Shown: in pieces, positions 55,678 through 64,000 of the stretch
Position numbering within the stretch: position 1 is the stretch's first letter
Layout: each line of letters begins with the position of its first letter
Assembly: GCF_014679505.1 (NCBI RefSeq)
Contig: NZ_CP061474.1
Location: forward strand, 2,242,001 to 2,306,000
DNA: 64,000 nucleotides
DNA from: Geobacillus sp. 46C-IIa
GTDB lineage: Bacteria > Bacillota > Bacilli > Bacillales > Anoxybacillaceae
Direction of reading: 5' to 3'
Notes under the pieces: model-generated
What the model was told of the DNA's origin: nothing
The model's database searches: none
The model's input: only the letters and a program-made list of their open reading frames with translations
Program-made: the position numbers and the translations under genes

Positions 55678-56879
55678 CGAATCCCCTCGATATACGCATA
55701 AATTTCTTTTAAAAGTTCCTCGGCGGCCTCGCGTTTTGTCATGAGCGGCAGCGAACGGACGACGCCGTCACGGCGGAAAATGGTGACGATGTTCGTATCA
55801 CCGGCAAAGCCTGCCCCTTCTTCGGTGACATTGTTGGCGACGACAAGGTCAAGCCGCTTTTCTTCGAGTTTTTTTAACGCATATTGTTCAAGGTTGTCCG
55901 TTTCAGCCGCAAATCCGACTAAAATTTGCCTTGTTTTCCGCTCACCGAGCGTTTTTAAAATGTCGACTGTCCGCTCCATCTCGACGACGTAATCGCCGGG
56001 CTGCTTTTTAATTTTCGCCGCCGCTACATATTTCGGCCGGTAATCGGCCACCGCCGCCGCTTTAATGACAACGTCCGTTTCCGCAAAGCGGGACAAGACC
56101 GCTTCATACATCTCAGCTGCCGACTCAACCGGCACCGTCTCGATACCATCGGGCGAAGAAAGGGCTGTGGGGCCGGAGACAAGCGTGACGGATGCACCAA
56201 AGCGGGCCGCCGCTTCGGCGATCGCATAACCCATTTTGCCGCTCGAATAGTTGGAAAAATAGCGAACCGGATCGAGCTTTTCCCTTGTCGGCCCGGCGGT
56301 CACAAGGATGCGTTTCCCGCGGAACAAAGGCGGATCGGCGGCGAAAAACCGCTCGATATGGGCGATGATGGTTTCCGGCTCTTCAAGCCGCCCTTTTCCG
56401 ATATAGCCGCACGCCAAGTAGCCTTCCGACGGCTCGATGAACCAATAGCCGAACCGGTGCAGCGTTTCAATGTTCGCCTGCACGGCCGGATGTTCGTACA
56501 TATGGACGTTCATCGCCGGGGCGATCCACACCGGCGCTTTCGTCGCCAAAATCGTCGTCGTCGCCATATTGTCGGCGATGCCGGCTGCCAGCTTGGCGAT
56601 CGTATTCGCCGTCGCCGGGGCGACAAGAACGAGGTCAGCCCAATCGGCCAAATCGATATGGGCAATGACGGCCGGATTGTTTTCTGCGAACGTGTCAACA
56701 TATACCTCTTGGCGTGACAACGCTTGAAACGTAAGCGGCGTAATAAACTGGCACGCCCCTTCGGTCATGATGACTCTCACTTCTGCGCCGCGCTGGGTTA
56801 ACTGGCTTGTCAGCGCTGCGGCCTTGTAAGCGGCAACCCCCCCGGTTACACAAAGCAAAATATGTTTCCCCTTGATCAT
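55674..56879 (-). CDS. coaBC: Bifunctional phosphopantothenoylcysteine decarboxylase / synthetase CoaBC
   Basis: A 401-residue flavoprotein for two steps of CoA synthesis. CoaC part: LLCVTGGVAAYKAAALTSQL, PAMNVHMYEHPAVQANIETL and catalytic Cys in YLACGYIGKGRLEEPE. CoaB part: VTAGPTREKLDPVRYFSNYS, KIKKQPGDYVVEMERTVDIL and VVANNVTEEGAGFAGDTNIV. ATG 56879 has GGGGGTGG upstream. A strong terminator lies between it and rpoZ. Confidence 0.97.
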   Translation of the reverse strand: MIKGKHILLCVTGGVAAYKAAALTSQLTQRGAEVRVIMTEGACQFITPLTFQALSRQEVYVDTFAENNPAVIAHIDLADWADLVLVAPATANTIAKLAAGIADNMATTTILATKAPVWIAPAMNVHMYEHPAVQANIETLHRFGYWFIEPSEGYLACGYIGKGRLEEPETIIAHIERFFAADPPLFRGKRILVTAGPTREKLDPVRYFSNYSSGKMGYAIAEAAARFGASVTLVSGPTALSSPDGIETVPVESAAEMYEAVLSRFAETDVVIKAAAVADYRPKYVAAAKIKKQPGDYVVEMERTVDILKTLGERKTRQILVGFAAETDNLEQYALKKLEEKRLDLVVANNVTEEGAGFAGDTNIVTIFRRDGVVRSLPLMTKREAAEELLKEIYAYIEGIR

Positions 56880-56900
56880 CTTGACCACCCCCGATATTGA

Positions 56901-56936
56901 AAAAAATAACAACCTAACAGCTAGGTTGTTATTTTT
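56901..56936 (-). terminator. Rho-independent terminator overlapping the end of rpoZ
   Basis: A perfect 15-bp stem AAAAATAACAACCTA / TAGGTTGTTATTTTT with a 5-nt loop. The rpoZ TAA lies in the 5' arm (minus-strand sense), so the last codons are part of the hairpin. A run of T follows. Confidence 0.88.
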
Positions 56937-57129
56937 CCTCTTCCACTAATTCGACCTTGTCGCCGGCAATTTCCTCTAACGCCTGGCCGACAAATTTTTT
57001 CGACACCGGCTTTTTCACCATCAGCTCGGCCCCGTCTTGAAGCTCGCGCGCCCGTTTGGCGACAACGGTCACAAGCTTATATTTCGAGTCCACTTTTTTC
57101 ATAAGCAAATCAATGGAAGGATACAGCAT
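56929..57129 (-). CDS. rpoZ: DNA-directed RNA polymerase subunit omega
   Basis: A 66-residue omega subunit: [33 protein letters not shown] and [20 protein letters not shown]. It helps assemble beta prime. ATG 57129 is seven bases from GGGTGG; ATG 57135 overlaps that site. It overlaps the gmk stop region, so is translated with gmk, the conserved gmk-rpoZ pair. Confidence 0.95.
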   Translation of the reverse strand: MLYPSIDLLMKKVDSKYKLVTVVAKRARELQDGAELMVKKPVSKKFVGQALEEIAGDKVELVEEEK

Positions 57130-57131
57130 CG

Positions 57132-58024
<893 letters not shown>

Positions 58025-58080
58025 GACACGCCCACCTGCCATATTCGTTATTGTTGCCGCCGGCAAGCCGTTTTAAACGG

Positions 58081-58956
58081 TTATTCCACGTTTTGCACTT
58101 GCTCGCGCATTTTCTCGAGCGCGCTTTTCATCCCGACGACTTGCGCGGCAATGACGCTGTCATTCGCCTTGGCGCCGATCGTGTTCACTTCGCGGTTTAG
58201 CTCCTGCACTAAAAAGTCCAACTTCCGCCCGACCGGTTCGTCCGCTTCGAGCGCGTCCGCCATTTGCGTCAAATGGCTGCGAATGCGCTTCAACTCCTCG
58301 TGAATGTCCGCTTTCTCGGCAAACACCGCCACTTCCGTAAGCAACCGCGCCTCGTCGACCGGAGCGGGCGCCCATTCGCGGAGACGGCGCTCAAGCCGCC
58401 CGCGGTATTGCTCGACGACGAGCGGCGCCCGCTGCTCAATGGCGGCGGCGCCTGCTTCGATCTCATGCAAACGGGCGCGCAAATCAGCGGCGAGCGCCTC
58501 CCCCTCTTGTTTGCGCATGGCCATAAGCGCCTTTGCCGCCTCATCGACGGCGGCGAGAAGAAGCGGCTCGATCTCCTCATTGCCGCCTTCCTCCTCCGCC
58601 ATTTCGACGACCCCGTCAAGCCGAAGCAGCTCGGCGGCCGTCACGCTGCCGTCAACGGAAAATCGCTTTGCCGCCTCCTGCACCCCGGCCCAATATTGAC
58701 CGAGCAAATCCCAATCGATATGTACTTTCCGCTTCACGAGCCCTTCGCCGGCGATCGTGACGAACACTTCGACTTTTCCGCGCCGCACATAGGACAAAAT
58801 CGCTTTTTTTATTTTATCTTCAAACACGAGCCATTGTCTAGGGAGGCGGATGGAAATTTCGCAAAACCGGTGGTTGACCGATTTCATTTCCACCGTCACC
58901 ATCAGGCGGTCTGTTTTTTTCGTGCTCGCACCAAAGCCAGTCATGCTGTAAACCAT
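58081..58956 (-). CDS. yloC: YicC/YloC family endoribonuclease
   Basis: A 291-residue member of the YicC family: MVYSMTGFGASTKKTDRLMV, VEMKSVNHRFCEISIRLPRQ near the N-terminus, a coiled coil at about 150-215, and the conserved C-terminal GRKLDFLVQELNREVNTIGAK. Recent work assigns endoribonuclease activity to the family. ATG 58956 has only a weak ribosome site (GGGTGTGA). It lies downstream of the yloB terminator and upstream of remA. Confidence 0.9.
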   Translation of the reverse strand: MVYSMTGFGASTKKTDRLMVTVEMKSVNHRFCEISIRLPRQWLVFEDKIKKAILSYVRRGKVEVFVTIAGEGLVKRKVHIDWDLLGQYWAGVQEAAKRFSVDGSVTAAELLRLDGVVEMAEEEGGNEEIEPLLLAAVDEAAKALMAMRKQEGEALAADLRARLHEIEAGAAAIEQRAPLVVEQYRGRLERRLREWAPAPVDEARLLTEVAVFAEKADIHEELKRIRSHLTQMADALEADEPVGRKLDFLVQELNREVNTIGAKANDSVIAAQVVGMKSALEKMREQVQNVE

Positions 58957-58984
58957 GCCATCACACCCGTTGCTGTCATTGATG

Positions 58985-59024
58985 AAAAAAGAAAAGGCCA
59001 TAGAGTGGATCTCTATCACCTTTT
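58985..59024 (-). terminator. Rho-independent terminator after yloB
   Basis: On the minus strand AAAAGGTGATAGAG pairs with CTCTATGGCCTTTT (14 bp, two mismatches) around a 5-nt loop and is followed by CTTTTTT. It begins about 20 nt past the yloB stop. Confidence 0.75.
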
Positions 59025-59045
59025 TCATTATATCATACGCGTTAT

Positions 59046-61718
59046 TTATTTTCTCGCAAAAAACGAACCGGCAAACAAAAACGTCGGCAAGGCGGACAAC
59101 CCGGCAATGAGCAGCCAGTCGAGCGTAGCGATCGGTTTCGTATGGAACACATTTTGCAGCGGCGGATAGTAAATCACGACAAACAGGAGCAGCAGCGACA
59201 CGACGACCGCCGCAACAAGATAGCCGTTCCCCAACGGATTGCGGTCAAAAATCGAACGCTCGCAACGGCAGTCAAACACGTGAATTAATTGAGCGAGCAC
59301 AAGCGTCGCAAACGCCGTCGTCTGGCCGTAAACTAAATCATCGCCGCTCCGCTCATACGCGGTCATAAACGCCGCCAGCGTGACAAGGCCGATCAAAAAG
59401 CCGCGGCTTACGATTTTCCAGCCAAGCCCGCGGGCGAACACCCCTTCATCAGGACGGCGCGGCGGCCGCTTCATCACATTTTCTTCCGGCCGATCAAGCC
59501 CAAGCGCCATCGCCGGCAAGCCGTCCGTCACGAGGTTGACCCATAAAATTTGAATCGGCACAAGCGGCAGCGGCAGCGCGAGCAGCATGGCAAACAGCAT
59601 CACTAAAATTTCCCCGACGTTCGAGGCGAGCAAATAGCGGATAAATTTGCGAATGTTTTCGTAAATGTTGCGTCCTTCTTCAATCGCCGCTTGGATCGTC
59701 GCAAAGTTGTCATCAAGCAAGACGAGCGATGCCGCCTCTTTCGCCACATCCGTCCCTGACCGGCCCATGGCAACGCCGATATCAGCCGCTTTAATCGCCG
59801 GCGCGTCGTTCACCCCGTCGCCCGTCATGGCGACGATATGGCCGCGCCGCTTGAAGGCGTTGACAATTTTCAACTTATGTTCCGGCGCGACGCGGGCAAA
59901 CACATAAATATTGTCGATCTCGCGCTCAAGCTCATCGACCGACAGGCGCGATAACGTCGCCCCGTCCATCACTTGGCCGCCGGGCGGCAATATGCCAAGC
60001 TGTTTGGCGATCGCGGCGGCCGTCACCACATGGTCGCCGGTAATCATCACCGTTTTCATGCCCGCCTCTTTACAGCGCGCCACCGCCTCTTTCACCTCGG
60101 GGCGCGGCGGGTCAATCATCCCGGCGACACCAAGAAAAATCAATTGTGTTTCCGCCTCTTCTTCCGATTTGATTTTCGCATTGTCGGCCAGCGGCCGGTA
60201 GGCGACGGCGATCGTGCGCAAAGCTGAGGCCGCCATCTGGTGAACCGCCTTCTCGACCGCCTCTTTCCATGCCGGGGTCAGCGCCTGCTCGCGGCCGTTC
60301 CATTCAAGGCGCGCCGCCCGTTCAAGCAACACGTCCGGAGCGCCTTTCGTCACGGAAAACCGGCGGCCGTTTCGGTCGCGGACGATGACCGTCATCATTT
60401 TCCGCTCGGAATCAAACGGAAACTCCCGTTCAATGATATAGTCACGAAGGAGCTGGCCTTTTTTTATGCCCGCTTTTTCCGCAGCGACAAGCAGCGCTCC
60501 TTCCGTCGGATCGCCGTCGACATAGCGGCGTCCGTTTTCCTCTTTCACATCCGAACTGTTGCAAAGCGCCGCCATCGTCAATAGGCGGTCAAGCGCCGGA
60601 ACCCGGCGCGGATCGACCATCCGGCCGCGTTCCGAAAACTCCCCATCCGTGTTCAAGCCGACGCCGCTTACCGAAAACGTCCGTCCGCCGGCCCATAGCT
60701 GCGTGACCGTCATCATGTTTTCCGTCATCGTTCCTGTTTTATCAGAACAAATGACCGAAGCGCAGCCGAGCGTTTCCACCGCCGGAAGCTTGCGGACGAT
60801 GGCGTTTCGCTTAATCATTCGCTGCACGCCAAGCGCCAACACGACCGTCACAATGGCCGGCAGGCCTTCTGGAATGGCCGCAACCGCGAGCGATACACCC
60901 GCTAAAAACATTTCATACAGATCATGTCCTTGAATGACGCCAACCACCACCACCGCCGCCGTCAGCGCCAACGCCACGATAAGCAAAATTTTCCCCAGCT
61001 GCTCTAAGCGGCGCTGCAGCGGGGTCATGCCGGCATCCGCTTCTTCAAGCATCGTCGCGATTTGCCCCATCGCCGTTTTCATTCCGGTGGCAATGACGAT
61101 GCCGACGCCGCTCCCCCTTGTTACTAACGTCCCCATAAACGCCATATTATGCAAATCGCCTAATGACGCCTGCTCGGTCGGAAGCGGGGCGGCAGATTTC
61201 GCCACCGGCACTGATTCGCCCGTTAACGCCGATTCCTCAATCTCTAGCCCGTTCGCCTCAATGATCCGGAGATCAGCCCCGACCCGGTCGCCGCTTGTCA
61301 ATTTGACAATATCCCCAACGACCAACTCCCTTGCCTGAATTTTCAGCCACTCGCCATTGCGCAGCACCACCGCTTGCGGCGCGGACAGCTGCTTTAAAGC
61401 GGCAAGCGACTTTTCCGCCCGCCGCTCTTGGATAAAACCAAGCACGGCGTTCATGATGACGATGACGACAATGGCGGCCGCATCAACATATTCACCTAAA
61501 AACGCCGAAATGATGGTCGCCAAAAGCAAAACGAGCACCATAAAATCTTGAAACTGACGGAAAAAGACCGCGATGGCCGGTGTCGCTTTCCCTTCCGCCA
61601 ACTCATTATAGCCGAACTGCCGCAGCCGCTTCTCCGCCTCCGCCGCGGTCAATCCGGCAGCGACATTCGTTTTCGCCTCGTGCGCGACATCGTTGGCAGC
61701 CAGCATATGCCACTGCAT
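59046..61718 (-). CDS. yloB: Calcium-translocating P-type ATPase YloB
   Basis: An 890-residue P2A (SERCA-like) ATPase. Actuator TGES at 166-169, ion-binding helix M4 [17 protein letters not shown] at about 281-297, phosphorylated Asp326 in [11 protein letters not shown], nucleotide-binding [14 protein letters not shown], and hinge [20 protein letters not shown]. About ten membrane helices in the usual 2+2+6 pattern. In B. subtilis it is linked to calcium handling and spores. It is transcribed divergently from rqcH. Confidence 0.95.
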   Translation of the reverse strand: MQWHMLAANDVAHEAKTNVAAGLTAAEAEKRLRQFGYNELAEGKATPAIAVFFRQFQDFMVLVLLLATIISAFLGEYVDAAAIVVIVIMNAVLGFIQERRAEKSLAALKQLSAPQAVVLRNGEWLKIQARELVVGDIVKLTSGDRVGADLRIIEANGLEIEESALTGESVPVAKSAAPLPTEQASLGDLHNMAFMGTLVTRGSGVGIVIATGMKTAMGQIATMLEEADAGMTPLQRRLEQLGKILLIVALALTAAVVVVGVIQGHDLYEMFLAGVSLAVAAIPEGLPAIVTVVLALGVQRMIKRNAIVRKLPAVETLGCASVICSDKTGTMTENMMTVTQLWAGGRTFSVSGVGLNTDGEFSERGRMVDPRRVPALDRLLTMAALCNSSDVKEENGRRYVDGDPTEGALLVAAEKAGIKKGQLLRDYIIEREFPFDSERKMMTVIVRDRNGRRFSVTKGAPDVLLERAARLEWNGREQALTPAWKEAVEKAVHQMAASALRTIAVAYRPLADNAKIKSEEEAETQLIFLGVAGMIDPPRPEVKEAVARCKEAGMKTVMITGDHVVTAAAIAKQLGILPPGGQVMDGATLSRLSVDELEREIDNIYVFARVAPEHKLKIVNAFKRRGHIVAMTGDGVNDAPAIKAADIGVAMGRSGTDVAKEAASLVLLDDNFATIQAAIEEGRNIYENIRKFIRYLLASNVGEILVMLFAMLLALPLPLVPIQILWVNLVTDGLPAMALGLDRPEENVMKRPPRRPDEGVFARGLGWKIVSRGFLIGLVTLAAFMTAYERSGDDLVYGQTTAFATLVLAQLIHVFDCRCERSIFDRNPLGNGYLVAAVVVSLLLLFVVIYYPPLQNVFHTKPIATLDWLLIAGLSALPTFLFAGSFFARK

Positions 61719-61981
61719 CCCGTTTCCCCTCCGTTTCTTCCGTCTTTTCGGCGCACCGCTCCCGCTTTTTTATGCTTATTCACACATGTCCGAAAAAATG
61801 ATCGATTGGGCGATGTAAACAAACGACCGAAATCGATTTGCCGCGCATTTCCTTTTCATTTTTATATAACCGTTTGGATGAACGCCGCCATCCATTCCCC
61901 GAAATGTTCGCAAAAATGTTCAAAACAGTGGATCTATGGTAAGATCGAAGTAGTAAAGAAACGAATAGAAAGGTGTTTTCC
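61719..61981. other. Divergent yloB-rqcH intergenic region
   Basis: 263 nt with no supported gene. It must hold promoters for both directions. I see AT-rich stretches and weak candidates only (for rqcH, TAAGAT at about 61940-61945 with TGTTCA 17 nt upstream). No operator or structured leader is recognised. Confidence 0.35.
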
Positions 61982-63721
61982 ATGTCGTTTGACGGAGTGT
62001 TTACATACGCCATTGTCGATGAATTGCAGAAGGCGCTTGCGGGCGGACGAATCACGAAAATCCATCAGCCGTCAGCGCATGAGATCGTCTTGCTCGTGCG
62101 CGCCCGCGGCCATAACCATAAAGTGATGCTTTCAGCGCATCCGACGTACGCGCGCGTCCATTTGACAAACGAAACGTACGACAACCCGCCGGAACCGCCG
62201 ATGTTTTGCATGCGGCTGCGCAAACAGTTGGAAGGAAGCATTATCGAAGCGGTTCGCCAAGTCGATTTTGACCGCATCATCGTCATGAGCGTGAAAGGCC
62301 GTGATGAACTCGGCGACGTGCAAACAAAGCGGCTCATGATCGAAGTGATGGGCCGCCATAGCAACATCATCCTCGTTGATGCATCGACCGACACGATCAT
62401 CGACAGCTTGAAACATTTGCCGCCGTCCGTCAACCGCTACCGGACGGTGCTCCCCGGGCATCCGTACGTCGCCCCGCCGATGCACGGCAAGCTGAACCCG
62501 CTTGAGGCGACGGAAGAAACGGTGCTAAAAAAACTTGATTTTCACGCCGGCAAGCTCGCCCATCAGCTCGTTTCCGCCTTCAGCGGCCTTTCGCCGCTGT
62601 TCGCCAATGAGGCCGTCTTCCGCGCCGGACTCGCCAACCGGGCGACGCTGCCGAAAAGCTTCCTCGCGCTCATCGATGACGTCCGGCACCACCGCTTTGC
62701 CCCGATGATGTACACGAACGGGGAAAAAGAATGGTTCTACGTGTTGCCGCTTAAGCACATAAAAATCGAAGGCCAACCGTTTGCGAGCGCAAGCGAGCTG
62801 CTCGACCGCTTTTATTTCGGCAAAGCCGAGCGCGACCGCGTCAAGCAGCAAGCCCACGACATCGAGCGGCTCATGGCGAACGAAAAGGCGAAAAACGAAA
62901 AAAAGCTCCTCAAGCTCGCACAGACGCTCGAAGAAGCCAAAAAGGCTGATGTTTACCGACTGTATGGGGAGCTGCTCACCGGCCATTTGTACGCCGCAAA
63001 GCGCGGCATGACGGAAATCGAAGTCACCAACTACTATGATGAAAACGGCGGCACGGTCACGATTCCGCTCGACCCGCAAAAGTCGCCGTCTGAGAACGCG
63101 CAACAGTACTTCCAAAAATACCAAAAAGCGAAAAACTCGCTCGCCGTCGTGCAAGAACAAATCGAACAGACGAAAGAAGACATCGCCTATTGCGACACGA
63201 TTTTAAGCCAGCTCGAAACCGCCTCGCCGAAAGATGTCGAGGAAATCCGCGATGAGCTCATTGAACAAGGCTACTTGCGCCCGCACGCGGCGAAAGGAGC
63301 GAAAAAGCGCAAACCCACCGCGCCCGAGCTGGACCGCTACGTCGCCAGCGACGGCACGGAAATAGTGGTTGGCAAAAACAATAAACAAAACGACTATCTC
63401 ACGACCAAACTCGCCCATAAGGACGAGGTTTGGCTGCATGTGAAAAACATTCCCGGCTCGCACGTCGTCATCCGGAGCAAGCAGCCGTCGGAACAAACGC
63501 TCTTGGAAGCGGCGAACTTGGCCGCCTACTTCAGCAAAGCCCGCCACTCCGGCTCCGTGCCGGTCGATTACACGCGCGTCCGCTACGTGAAAAAACCGAG
63601 CGGCGCCAAACCCGGATTCGTCATTTATGAAAATGAGCAAACGCTCTACGTCACACCGGACGAAGAGCTCGTCCGCGCCATGAAACAGCGGCAAAAAGAA
63701 CACGCGGTGAAACCATCGTAA
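61982..63721 (+). CDS. rqcH: Rqc2 homolog RqcH (YloA, NFACT family)
   Basis: A 579-residue NFACT protein. NFACT-N domain (MSFDGVFTYAIVDELQKALA, RLRKQLEGSIIEA), helix-hairpin-helix part near 170-230, a long coiled coil (about 275-400, RVKQQAHDIERLMANEKAKN), and C-terminal NFACT-R (DEVWLHVKNIPGSHVVIRSK, ARHSGSVPVDYTRVRYVKKP). It adds Ala tails to stalled nascent chains on 50S subunits. AAAGGTG precedes ATG 61982. Earlier annotated as fibronectin-binding protein. It is the only long plus-strand gene here. Confidence 0.95.
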   Translation: MSFDGVFTYAIVDELQKALAGGRITKIHQPSAHEIVLLVRARGHNHKVMLSAHPTYARVHLTNETYDNPPEPPMFCMRLRKQLEGSIIEAVRQVDFDRIIVMSVKGRDELGDVQTKRLMIEVMGRHSNIILVDASTDTIIDSLKHLPPSVNRYRTVLPGHPYVAPPMHGKLNPLEATEETVLKKLDFHAGKLAHQLVSAFSGLSPLFANEAVFRAGLANRATLPKSFLALIDDVRHHRFAPMMYTNGEKEWFYVLPLKHIKIEGQPFASASELLDRFYFGKAERDRVKQQAHDIERLMANEKAKNEKKLLKLAQTLEEAKKADVYRLYGELLTGHLYAAKRGMTEIEVTNYYDENGGTVTIPLDPQKSPSENAQQYFQKYQKAKNSLAVVQEQIEQTKEDIAYCDTILSQLETASPKDVEEIRDELIEQGYLRPHAAKGAKKRKPTAPELDRYVASDGTEIVVGKNNKQNDYLTTKLAHKDEVWLHVKNIPGSHVVIRSKQPSEQTLLEAANLAAYFSKARHSGSVPVDYTRVRYVKKPSGAKPGFVIYENEQTLYVTPDEELVRAMKQRQKEHAVKPS

Positions 63722-63745
63722 ACGGTACAAAAAAACACAGAATGT

Positions 63746-63782
63746 GAAGTGACCCCTGTCTACTTGACAGGGGTCACTTCAT
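63746..63782. terminator. Perfect long inverted repeat downstream of rqcH
   Basis: GAAGTGACCCCTGTC / GACAGGGGTCACTTC (15 bp, perfect, extendable by a T-A pair) with a 5-nt loop, 25 nt after the rqcH stop. It can act as a terminator, though the T-run after it is poor (ATTTAT). Its TGACCCC...GGGGTCA ends also resemble transposon terminal sequences. Confidence 0.55.
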
Positions 63783-63803
63783 TTATAAGGTGGTCTTTGG
63801 TTC

Positions 63804-64000
63804 ATGCCGGATATATTTTCTTTCAGGTTCAAAGCTTTCACAAAAGTTTCAACTGATCTGGTCACAGTAGCAGGTCCGATTGTCCTTTGTGCTCTTCTAA
63901 ATATTTGTTTTTTCTATCGCGCTTCGCTTGGTGGCCCCGGCGAGTGTAACGAGCAAATGTTTGCAACCCTCGTCAGGGGAATCATTCCGGAGCGTCACCC
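63804..64000 (+). CDS. Unidentified open frame running off the right edge
   Basis: An ATG at 63804 with AAGGTGG ten bases upstream opens a frame of 65 codons to the window end, beginning MPDIFSFRFKAFTKVS and containing a hydrophobic stretch (VTVAGPIVLCALLNICFFYR). I do not recognise the product. Composition is less GC-rich than neighbours until about 63930. The minus strand also has short open frames rich in Lys/Arg, so this could be noncoding or a mobile-element remnant rather than a gene. Confidence 0.25.
   Translation, partial: MPDIFSFRFKAFTKVSTDLVTVAGPIVLCALLNICFFYRASLGGPGECNEQMFATLVRGIIPERH

Noticed and set aside
58264..59169. A 301-codon plus-strand open frame opposite yloC and the yloB 3' end
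   Set aside because: It crosses a terminator and two genes on the other strand; no protein features.

Overview
The window is a typical moderately GC-rich Bacillaceae chromosome segment, and protein sequences and gene order point to Geobacillus or a close thermophilic relative. The order is nearly collinear with the Bacillus subtilis fla/che-codY-sucCD-topA to yloA region. Almost every gene lies on the minus strand, so the biological reading direction runs from position 64000 to 1. Only rpmB, rqcH (yloA) and a partial frame at the right edge are on the plus strand. I found no rRNA, tRNA, CRISPR array, prophage or complete insertion sequence.

Region by region (high to low coordinates). 61982-63721: rqcH, divergent from the Ca2+ P-type ATPase yloB (59046-61718). 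45114-58956: a dense housekeeping cluster of yicC/yloC, remA, gmk, rpoZ, coaBC, priA, def, fmt, rsmB, rlmN, prpC, prkC, rsgA and rpe, then thiN and the 26-codon sporulation gene spoVM, which faces rpmB across a shared terminator. 39953-43689: yloU-yloV (fatty acid kinase family) and the two-subunit serine dehydratase sdaAB-sdaAA, followed by recG. 33875-37440: the fapR-plsX-fabD-fabG-acpP lipid operon with a FapR-operator-like site at its promoter. 26257-33697: rnc, smc, ftsY, ylxM and ffh (chromosome condensation and SRP). 19131-26162: rpsP, khpA, ylqD, rimM, trmD, rplS, lepB, rbgA, rnhB and the orphan ylqG-ylqH pair. 13836-19016: sucCD with a near-perfect cre site, dprA and topA. 10064-13741: xerC-hslV-hslU-codY. 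1-9857: the first part of the fla/che operon, flgB-flgC-fliE-fliF-fliG-fliH-fliI-fliJ-ylxF-fliK-flgD-flgE-flbD and the start of fliL.

The genes link ribosome and tRNA maturation, protein targeting, lipid synthesis, TCA flux and flagellar assembly, with several regulatory sites readable from sequence: promoters for rplS, rpsP, ylxM-ffh, sucCD, fapR and yloU, a cre site, a FapR site and an L19 leader.

Most of the window is ordinary. The observations most worth following are: (i) the coupled YlqG-YlqH pair, which looks like a FliK C-terminal domain protein plus an FlhB cytoplasmic-domain protein lacking the autocleavage site; (ii) a hairpin that would bring a distant Shine-Dalgarno next to the flbD start; (iii) an HslV without the N-terminal Ser reported for B. 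subtilis; (iv) absence of trmFO between topA and xerC; (v) degenerate repeats between recG and fapR; and (vi) an AT-richer sequence of unknown nature at the right edge.
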